The notes beneath the pieces are model-generated. The model ran no database searches. It saw nothing but the letters and a program-made list of their open reading frames with translations, and was not told the DNA's origin. Made by a program: the position numbers and the translations under genes. Source: Mesostigma viride (taxonomy: Eukaryota > Streptophyta > Mesostigmatophyceae > Mesostigmatales > Mesostigmataceae). Taken from it: 62,000 nt of DNA. The DNA is taken from assembly GCA_009746045.1 (NCBI GenBank), contig RPFO01000366.1:1-62000 (forward strand). Reading direction: 5' to 3'. This document shows, piece by piece, positions 51,032 through 59,394 of this stretch; the first letter of the stretch is position 1; each line of letters starts with the position of its first letter.

Positions 51032-51415
51032 CTACGCACTGATTGGAGTATAGTGTTCCACTGTGGCAGTCCGAACCAATTGCCAGTCGTAAAGCATGTC
51101 GTTTACAGTGCGCCAAATTTCGGCATCATAGGAACGGACTCCAAAAGATGAATCGACAAAGGTAACAAAGATTGGGTATTCCGGATCAGGCTGATTCCGC
51201 TGGCGGGTAAGGAGGCGCTCAGTCTTCGTGTAGAGATAGTTGACGACGTCTCGATAGATGAAACGGTTGCCTTTATATACGACGCGTGTGGCTAGGCCCC
51301 CGAACTCAACAGCTGAAAAATAGACCTCGACAAACTGGTCCGGATGCGGAATGGGATGAAAAGCCCCACCTACTCGGATGAGACGAAATGGCTGACTCGT
51401 GAGAGTCGTGTTCAT
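51032..51415 (-). CDS. Array accessory ORF, copy 4
   Basis: Identical to copy 1 by inspection. Confidence 0.68.
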   Translation of the reverse strand: MNTTLTSQPFRLIRVGGAFHPIPHPDQFVEVYFSAVEFGGLATRVVYKGNRFIYRDVVNYLYTKTERLLTRQRNQPDPEYPIFVTFVDSSFGVRSYDAEIWRTVNDMLYDWQLVRTATVEHYTPISA

Positions 51416-51469
51416 AACAGGGAGGTCTCGAGAGACCGAATACAAAGGTAACTCGTCATCGCGATACCA

Positions 51470-52104
51470 TGTTGAAAACTGCATATAAAAAGTGTGCGTA
51501 TTGGAGGAAGATCTTGGACCTTTGTAATCAGTCTCGTTTGTATTAATAATAAGAGGTGACACCAACTAGGTGTTTGGGTAAACAGACGCCAACTAGGCAA
51601 AATGCCAACTAGGCAATAAACAGATGCCAACTCGGCATTAATAACAACCAGCCAACTAGGCTGTCACGCCTTAATGAGACTGTGGCTCAGCCGACCAACT
51701 CGGTAGCCATGAAATTTGCAGGGGCAACATTAAGTGGAAAAACACGCTGTCACAGTATCCGTCGATCTGGAAATGATCTACGGTATAAGTTAGAGTGCAT
51801 CCAGCCGCCACACACAAGTGGGTGGCTTACATCAACACTAAAATGATGCGTCGGGTCACTTAGTATGCAAGTACAAAGACATTGCGCCTCCAGGGCAGCA
51901 CTTAGTGGACATAGGGTCGGCGCGAAGCGCGGATCCAGGCAAATTTTGTCAGGCGGCTACAGTACCACTAGGTACGGTACGGATGTCAGCTAACACCGCT
52001 GGAAATATATTTAGTGCCGATTTATACTACATCGGACTTTGTAAAAATGAACTGAAAATATTGCCAGTAAGCCGAACAGCAGAAAAGTACCAAACATTCT
52101 GACA
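51470..52104 (-). repeat. Array LTR 5 (outermost 5' LTR)
   Basis: 635 bp; its outer end CTGACA is followed directly by the TSD GGGTT. Confidence 0.88.
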
Positions 52105-52109
52105 GGGTT

Positions 52110-52709
52110 TTCATCTCAGTCTGAGGTTTCCCCAGATCTGTGGTTTGTGGGCGAGGTTCGATTCCCTGGTGCCGTCTTAAGGCGGAGTTTCACGGACTGG
52201 CTGACCCATCCACCATGCTGGTGAGGTGGCGACAGGTCCCCTGATTTTCCACGGTTGGAATGAGTATAGGAGCTTGTGTTTTGCATGTGCTTCGCGTAGA
52301 TGTTATGTCTGGTTCGATAAGGGGCAGCAGACCGGCGCCGACTCCCGTCTGGGGGTCAGCAATGTTTTCTGATGAGCTGTTGTGGGTGATCTGTGGGGTT
52401 TCGCCTAAGGTCCTGAAGGTTGTACATACTTCTCAAGTTCTTAGCTGAACACCTATGGGCTGCCACAGTTGGCCAACCTCTTGTACATGGGTAACACAAC
52501 GAGCCTCCCAGGAAGGGATAGGGACTCATTGTAATTTGTTCGTGCTCCTGAACCAGTATGGGTGCTATGTACATATAATAAGGAATCCAAGCTGACTGTC
52601 ATGCCCAGCGGGTTGTGACTTGTAGTCGGGGAGGATGTCCAGTACCCATTGTGTGTGTTTGTATGTAGACTTGTGTGAGCTGCTACAGCTCAAGAAAAGA
52701 AAGGATTGG
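52110..52709 (+). other. Outer copia 3' untranslated region, second part
   Basis: No gene. Contains a tRNA B-box-like GGTTCGATTCCC (52,155-52,166) in sense orientation next to a GTCTTAAGGC dyad, and the polypurine primer AAGAAAAGAAAGGATTGGAG at its end. Confidence 0.6.
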
Positions 52710-53405
52710 AGATAACGCCAAGCGCATTGGCGTGTTCCTGATTCGGCATATCTCTGCGATTCCAGCGGCACCGGAACGAGTTCATTCCGACAAGTATCAA
52801 GAAAGTTATGGCGTTCCGACTTCCCGGTCGCGCGCGAGCGCGAGCCGGCTGTTCTTCTAAGTCGGACGTGAATATTTTCCGACGACATATGGGGTCGACA
52901 GTAATTCCTGGGCTGACAGGAATTAGGTGCTGAACCTACGACGGTATTGGATTAATACGTCGTACGCAGGAAATAGGAACCTTAACCTGTGGTCTGTTGG
53001 TACCGCAGGTTTAGTCCTGGACTTCTAGGTGCAGATGCAATAGTCACTGTGGACTGTGCTCTGTGGTCACTGAACCTGTATGGCAGACCTACTGTATAGG
53101 AACTGGGCGCTGTACAGGTAGTGAATACTGTACCGGGAGTGTTATTACTGAGCAGGCCTCCTAGGCTGCTCAGGACTAGCAAGCACAGTGCACAAGTATA
53201 TAAAGAATAGGCCAGTGCCAATTGGGCATCTCTTGCGAGCCCGCCTCACGTGTGTTGCCTTGACTTGGCAAACTCGTGTACAAGCCTCAAGTGTGTGAGC
53301 GCTGTAACATTATCCAATTTTAACAAAGCTCCGTTTCCAACCATATTAACACATTGCTGCATTGCAACCATATCCTTATACATTGCGTTTATAAAAACGT
53401 TAACT
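52710..53405 (+). repeat. 3' LTR of the outer copia
   Basis: 696 bp, uninterrupted, with TATA box TATATAAA at 53,197-53,204. At 53,300-53,315 it preserves the empty target site of the minus-strand copia. Confidence 0.9.
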
Positions 53406-53410
53406 GAGAC
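53406..53410 (+). other. Target site duplication GAGAC (right)
   Basis: Pairs with 25,231-25,235. Confidence 0.85.
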
Positions 53411-53570
53411 GCCTACAGTATGTGTGTGGTGGAGGGATACGAGGGGCCAGCACTTTTGGGGCAGCCATTCTTGTCCCTACCCGGGGTCACAGTTAGTAGC
53501 ACACAGTTGTCTCGAGCGGGATTCGGTTACCTGAGAATAAACAATTTCTCCCTTGATGTATTTAGATGAA
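53411..53570 (+). pseudogene. Older copia protease fragment, right of the insertion
   Basis: Through the shared GAGAC the frame continues from the left fragment: PTVCVVEGYEGPALLGQPFL, SLPGV and LSRAGFGYLRINNF, matching VVEGYQGPAILGQNFLCLPGV of the minus-strand copia. Ends at a stop near 53,568. A third copia subfamily, truncated. Confidence 0.7.
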
Positions 53571-54813
53571 CGCGGATCAGTGAGTTTCTGGTCTTCCCAA
53601 GATGTGATGAATGGAGCCATGGTTTCAACCAGCGGCTTTTAACCTTTACCACAGTTGCCTCACTACCCTGTGGTCACTAGCCTGAGGCGGCAGCACCCAC
53701 GGACGGTGTTGGGAAAAGACGCTTGGCCACTGCTGTGTCCGAGCCTTTCTAGGTCTCACCATTGCTGCCAGGCCTTGCACGCCTTGGCAGGTCCGCCACT
53801 GTCAATTTCCTTGGTTGCATCAATCCAGGACGTCTGTCCTTCCATGAATGACAGTAACGCTCTGGATTTATCCGTCATGACAAGTACCCGTCCATCCCAG
53901 GCCTGCAGGACTGCCAGTCCTGAAGTCCTGTGACATTCTTGGTACCATCAACCAATATTGACCACAGTACCTCCTAGTGACAGTCGGTCCTGTGACACGT
54001 AACTTGTGATGGTTCACCCAACACTGCCACGTGCCCTGTCCCTCACGTGTCCTTAGTCCTGGTACTGCTGTAGCGTCCGGCGGCATTACTTCGGGACTTG
54101 ATAACTCTCAAGTTCCTTGTCCAAATGAGGCGTTTAGCACGGCGTTGGAAAGGCCACTTCAAGTATGATATGCTTAGCATATTGCATCACCAATATGCTA
54201 ACTCCAACCCTTTCTTGTTTTGGAGCTGCAAGCTTCACACCATGACCAACCCATTCCTTGCTGCCTTGTGAAATGGACACCTGGTTACCCTGGACTTATA
54301 ATAATAAGCCTCATGAGCACCCCTTTTGCCACCTTAATGGTATCCTCTTTTAGGGATCTGTGGTTCAACCCTGCCATCTGATCATTAACTTGACCTGCAG
54401 GTCATCCCCAACCCTTTCTTTTGCAACTGTACCTTGGCTTGGGCTTAAAGGAGGATATTGAATATTCCTTAGGCAACATGTCCTGGATATCTGAATGAGA
54501 GGCCCTGACTACAGGAAACGTATTACAGTGAGTTCCTGGTCTTCCCAGTTATCACTGGCGCCCGTTTCATGGCGCCCGCCCCGAGCGTTCCAGGCATCAT
54601 CCATCCAAATGTTCACCAATGGAAACCACTTCAACACCACTGTGCCACTGCTTGATGGGGAGCCCATGTCATCACTGGGTGTTAAAGCCCAGGAGTCATA
54701 CATACCAGGCTGTGGCTCAACTAGGGAATCGAACCCTACCCCAGAACCCCAGGTTAAACTTAACCTGGTCACATGACAGACAACAAGAGAGATTGGCATA
54801 CAACATGATTATG
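53571..54813 (-). repeat. LTR and 3' UTR remnant of a copia relative
   Basis: Bases up to ~54,199 resemble the LTR of the minus-strand copia (ACTTCGGGACTTGATAACT, CACGGCGTTGGAAAGG, CCAATATGCTAACT). Then AACAAGAAAGGGTTGGAG and a 3' UTR with the GGCGCC hairpin (54,557-54,580) and the B-box-like AGGGTTCGATTCCCT (54,723-54,737). The 3' UTR breaks off at 54,813 inside GATTATGT, where the next repeat begins. No coding sequence left. Confidence 0.65.
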
Positions 54814-54957
54814 TTGTCGCGTCTGCGTGCCACAATCTCCGGCGCCACCATGGCGGCTGGCCACTCAGCTTAATTTGGTAAAACCCAAATGAGCTGAGCT
54901 GATGTGCCTGCCTTAACTGCATGCCCTGTGGGGTGGGCGAGGACCTGTCCCATGATT
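54814..54957. repeat. 143-bp repeat, copy 1
   Basis: TGTCGCGTCTGCGTGCC...CCCATGATT; returns at 56,096-56,238. Its left edge abuts interrupted copia UTR, so it marks the end of an insertion, probably the outer end of the Ty3 element's 3' LTR. Confidence 0.7.
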
Positions 54958-56095
54958 AAAGAAAGGAGGTGTCTCAGCCGAGGACAAGGAACTGTCCCTC
55001 GTGCCTGATAACCACCTTATTGCCTCCCCTGCTATAGAATAATGCTTTCAAAACACATACTTTGCACAGTCTGATGATGAAGCCGCACATGCGGAGTTTA
55101 TTGAGAAAGTTTATACAATTACAACACGTTGATAGTCTCAATGTCGATGCACTCCATGCTCACGAGCCCGCAGTTAGGCAGCGCTCCATGACATGCTACC
55201 GGCCTTGCTCCCAAGGAAAGGGAGAAACACGAAGGCCACTAACGAGAGACTCGAAGAGACTACACGCTGCGTGAGAGTCCTCTTCGACTATGAACCAAAC
55301 CATTCGTCATGCCACACGCATGACACACGCCACACTTGTCAGTCCAGCCAGGAATGCCAAAACTATCTTGCTGCCTGAACCATGCGAATAGAAACCGCAT
55401 TCCAGTTGCCGTCCTGGCTTTCTACCACACATGCCAACAAAAGCAGGAAGGCATCCCGACAAATCTAAATTGCTACCCTGTTGCCGATCTCATCTCCTAG
55501 AGGCTCCGGCATTTCTGTCCCTGGGAATGTCCGACATTGAGTCACGTCCAGCAAGGTCGAAGCATAATATCCTTCAGACAATCTGCACGCTCACACCTTG
55601 CGTGTGAGTGGCCCAGCAAACATTGCGTCTAATCGTTCCTTTCTAGAAGAAATCCCTTTTTAGGGCTGCCAGCGATTTCGCATTCATTCCAGCGATCTGG
55701 CTCCGCACCGCAAATTGTCCTTTTCCATTTTCTGTCCAGTCCTCATAACGTTGACCCGCTATTCTACACCACAAAGACACCTGGCCTGTCAATAGCCTCG
55801 GCGCTGTTGAAGTCCAGCAGTCCAGCTTCAGCTCCAGCTGTCCACTAACACGCGTATGATCCTCTCGACGCTGCACACTTGTGCTGCCGTCCGCTCAAGT
55901 CAGTGCTGCGCGCCCAGCTGTGCCTGGCCCGGCGCGCGTGCACGTACACTTTCGTCCGCTCTTATGCTGCAAGTGCTAGTGTCCCCCCCGGTCACTAGCC
56001 TTTGTCGAAAATGCGTAGAAGACAAATTCCTTGCGCACGTCACCGGTCTTGTGCATAGTGGGCGCCCGGATGACATAGCGCGCGTCCGTGACAGC
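54958..56095. other. Non-coding stretch between the 143-bp repeats
   Basis: 1.14 kb, no convincing frame; begins AAAGAAAGGAGGTG. Either the body of a 1.4-kb Ty3 LTR or a separate small insertion. The 5' LTR outside the window would decide. Confidence 0.4.
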
Positions 56096-56238
56096 TGTCG
56101 CGTCTGCGTGCCACAATCTCCGGCGCCACCATGGCGGCTGGCCACTCAGCTTAATTTGGTAAAACCCAAATGAGCTGAGCTGATGTGCCTGCCTTAACTG
56201 CATGCCCTGTGGGGTGGGCGAGGACCTGTCCCATGATT
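56096..56238. repeat. 143-bp repeat, copy 2 (start of Ty3 3' LTR)
   Basis: On the minus strand it begins AATCATGGGACAGG directly after the polypurine run GCGAGGGGGGG, where a 3' LTR should start. Confidence 0.65.
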
Positions 56239-56264
56239 CCCCCCCTCGCTGGCGACCGGCCCCA

Positions 56265-59200
56265 TCACGAAGACAGCGATCGTACCAAGACAAGGGCAGC
56301 GGTGACCGCAGTCAAGCTGCGGGAGGTAAACTGCGCAGCGGTGCACACTGGACAAAACCAATCCCCCTCCGGAATGCTGGTGACCACGGGCTGCAAGCAC
56401 TGCATGTGCCAACCACAGTTACACTGATCACACAATAACATGGACTCCGCCTGATCGACCCGGTGACAAACCTGACACTGGGCGTCCTTGACTCGGCGAG
56501 ATGTGTGCGGTTGGAGGTCGTGGACCAAATTGGGCAGTGAGCAGGGACTGAGATTGCTGAGGTTGTCTGTCGTACGGCTCCCGTCGGCGCCCTCCAAAAT
56601 TGCCACTCCCGATGGTTTGATAGCCACAATGCGCAAAATGGTGGGCCCCGCCTCCACATCCAAAGTGTGCTTCAGCTGAGTGCGCAGGAAAACATACTGC
56701 CCTGGCCTAAACCGCAGCTGGCGAGCCATGTATGCGCCCCCCCGGCGCTGAGCGTAACGCAGGGAGTCCCTGTGCTGAGCAATGAACAAGTTGTTCATCG
56801 CGATGGGCATGACCTTCTTAAAAGTCTCTGCCCTGGCCAGCACCTCAACCAAAAATTGCTGAGCGTTGTCGAAGGCCATGGGTTCGGGGTGCGCAACCTG
56901 TGCCTCCGTAGGCAAAAGAGGATTACGCCCGAACAGAAGGAAATACGGGGAGAAGGTAGCGAGAGACTCCTGGGGAGACATGCGATAACCCATGGCAATC
57001 CATGCCAACTCGCGATCCCACCTGGCCGACTCCGGCACCTGCAGGCTCCACTTGCGCAGCGCCTGCTTGACGGTCTGCACCAATCTCTCAGCCAAACCAT
57101 TGGCCTGAGGATGCTCCCGAGAAGTGCGACGGTGATCAATAAGACATCCATCCAGCAACTCCTGGAACTCACCCCTGAACTCACCACCCTGGTCCGTGAC
57201 TACCTCCGCGGGAGCCCCAAACCTGGTGATGATGTCTGCAAAATGCTTCGCTGTGGTAGCGGCATGCTTGTCAGCAATGGGGATCAACTCAACCCATTTG
57301 CTAAAGCTCTCCACGCATACCATGACATAGAGGTTGCCGTCAGGGCTCTCCTGAAACGGCCCGCACAGATCGACGTGCCAGCGATAAAACAAGCCCTTGA
57401 TGGGAAGCGACATCAGCTCCTTGGCACCATGATCTGCGCTAAAGTTAGCCTTGGTTCGAGCACACGGGACACAGCTGGCCACTACCTGGGCCACTGTGTG
57501 TCGCATGTTATTCCACCAATAGCTGGTCCGTACGAGGCTGAGCGTGCGATTGCCACCCAAGTGACCATACCGCTCGTGGTACGCCTGCACTATAGCAACG
57601 CGCTTGTCAGGCGGTGGGACGACCACCCTACGCTTGCCCAACAGCTTGTACAAAACCCCATCTTCCCAACCATAGGTTGCAGCCCTGTGCTGCACCCTGT
57701 TCAACTCCGTCGCCTTCTGAGCAGGAGTCCAATCGACTGGAGTAGGAGTCAAGACAGCACCCTGCACTTGCTCCAAAACTCGACCATCTAGCCAGATATC
57801 AGCGGTGTAGCAATCAGCAAGAGAGCTACGCGCTAAGAGAGCCTGCACAGCGATCAGCTGCTGCAGAGAAGGATCAATGTCAAAGGACAGAGACCTACCC
57901 TCTTCCATAGCGCACACAGCTTTGGATGGCGTGAATGGCGACGGCCGCACCGGGTCGTCGCTGATGCCGAAGTCCGCCACAGAGTACTCGACACTGCGCC
58001 ACCACGCCTCCTCCTCATCGTCGGCCGCATACCCAGCAGCGTTCACAAAGACCACAGAACCCGACGAGCCCTCGGCACCCATGGCCCGGGCTCCAGTGTG
58101 GTCAACAGTGGTAGGCATGGCGTATCGGGATAGCACATCGGCGTTGACATGGTCCTTGCCGGCCCGATGCACAATGGTCATGTGGTACTCCTGGATAATC
58201 ATGGCCCATCGGGCGAGCTTACCCGTCAGGTTGGTGTTGGTCATTAGCCACTGAAGCGGCTGGTGGTCTGTCACCAGAGTAAACACGCGCCCAACTAAAT
58301 ACGGGCGAAAGTGCTTGATGGCCCACACCACAGCCAGTGCCTCCCCCTCATAGGAAGAATACCGGCTCTCCGCTGGGTTGTTGCTGCGACTAGCATAAGC
58401 AATAACGTGCTCGCGCCCATCACCATCCTTTTGCGCCAAGACCGCACCCAGTCCTACCTTGGACCAGTCGGTATATAACACAAATGGCAAAGCATAGTCA
58501 GGGGCGCGCAGAATCGGGGCCGACGTGAGCTCCTGCTTGATTGTCTCGATGGCGCGTTGCTGTGCGGGACCCCACGCCCACACGCACCCCTTCTTGAGTA
58601 ACTCGGTCAAGGGCTTCACCTTGCTGCTGAAGTTCTCAATGTAACCTCGGTAATAGCCAGCCAAACCCAAATACGCCCGCACCCCTGAGACATCCGTGGG
58701 TACGGCGGCCTGCACAATGGATTCGACCTTGGCGGCATCAGGCGTCCGGCCACCCGGCACAATCTGATGACCAAGGAATGAGAGGGTCCGCTGGGCGAAC
58801 TTGCACTTCTCAGGGTGCAGCCGCATATTATGCTCCTCGAGAGCCAAGCGAACCTGCTCCAAGTGCGCCAGGTGCTCCTCAAATGTCGCGCTAAAGACGA
58901 TTACATCATCAATGTAACAAGCGGCGAAAGGAAGACCTGCAAGCACTTTGTCCATAGCTCGTTGGAAAACAGCACTAGCGTTGCGGTGCCCAAAGGGCAT
59001 GCGCACCCACTCATACAAATTGCCGCCCCCCCAGAATGCAAGCTTCCGCTGATCCTCCGGCGCAACTGCGATCTGATGAAAGCCGCTACGCAGGTCCAGC
59101 GAGGACACAAACTTCACATGAGGAGATATCTTATCCAGGACATCATCCACACGTGGCATGGGGTAACGGTCCACGGGTGTGTGTGCATTCAGCAACCGCA

Positions 59201-59394
59201 GATCGGTGGCCATGCGCATACCCGTCCATGCCCCGGTGATAGCGTCCTTCTTGGGCGCAACGACAACGGCAGCGGCATAGCTGGAGGAAGATTGCCTGAT
59301 GATACCGGCATCCTCTAACTCCTTGCATTGCTCGGCTACAAAATCCAACTCGGCCTGACTCAGGCGATGCTGGCGTCGGAACAAAGGGTGTCAG
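56265..59394 (-). CDS. pol: Ty3/gypsy Pol: RT, RNase H, integrase, C-terminal PHD finger
   Basis: About 1,040 residues, intact. RT: DLRSGFHQI near 97 and YIDDVIVFS near 157. RNase H: YTDWSKVGLGAVL, EGEALAVVWAIKHF, TDHQPLQWL. Integrase: zinc finger H-x3-H...C-x2-C (YHERYGHLGG, CVPCARTK), core RWHVDLCGPF, VVTDQGGEF and EHPQANGLAERLVQTVK (the D-D-E triad). The last ~50 residues are a PHD finger (CQVCHRVD, MLLCDQCNCGWHMQCL, PEGDWFCPVC) where chromoviruses carry a chromodomain. It begins by -1 shift from the upstream frame: the stretch HPLFRRQHRLS fits directly after LDTD of the methyltransferase frame. Confidence 0.9.

Larger units (their letters stand above)
42651..52104 (-). mobile_element. Tandem array of gag-only elements: 5 LTRs, 4 internal regions, one TSD
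   Basis: LTRs at 42,651-43,944 (with inserted palindrome), 45,350-45,984, 47,390-48,024, 49,430-50,064 and 51,470-52,104 (635 bp each without the insert), alternating with four 1,405-bp internal regions; period 2,040. The whole array is flanked by GGGTT at 42,646-42,650 and 52,105-52,109, with no duplications inside. So a single integration was amplified by LTR-LTR unequal exchange or integrated as a concatemer. Units look identical base for base except the leftmost LTR. Primer site TGGTATCGCGATGACG (minus strand) follows each LTR. Confidence 0.9.
25236..53405 (+). mobile_element. Outer copia-like LTR retrotransposon (interrupted three times)
   Basis: LTRs are 25,236-25,834 plus 33,837-33,933 (split) and 52,710-53,405, each 696 bp. 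They are almost identical: I found one internal change, TTTGCC/TTTTCC, and one terminal change. Ends are AGTTAACG...CGTTAACT, so not the usual TG...CA. Internal order is accessory ORF, gag, pol (protease-integrase-RT-RNase H), which is copia order with integrase before RT. Subtracting the nested minus-strand copia, the gag-only element and the gag-only array leaves about 8.07 kb. A polypurine stretch (AAGAAAAGAAAGGATTGG) precedes the 3' LTR. The near-identical LTRs say insertion was recent, yet its genes are shifted. Confidence 0.88.

Noticed and set aside
44695-51042. 62- to 75-codon plus-strand frames opposite array gag
   Set aside because: Antisense shadows of the gag gene, repeated because the unit is repeated.
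43745-52102. 65-codon plus-strand frame repeated in every gag-only LTR
   Set aside because: It lies within LTR sequence antisense to the element and has no protein-like conservation beyond the DNA identity.
52150-52200. tRNA gene at the GGTTCGATTCC motif
   Set aside because: No A-box, anticodon arm or 7-bp acceptor stem could be paired; only the T-arm-like piece is present.
56265-56440. Chromodomain at the Ty3 Pol C-terminus
   Set aside because: The cysteine/histidine spacing is that of a PHD finger; the aromatic cage pattern of a chromodomain is absent.
56667-57791. 374-codon plus-strand frame opposite integrase
   Set aside because: Antisense shadow of Ty3 Pol; the integrase motifs on the minus strand are unambiguous.
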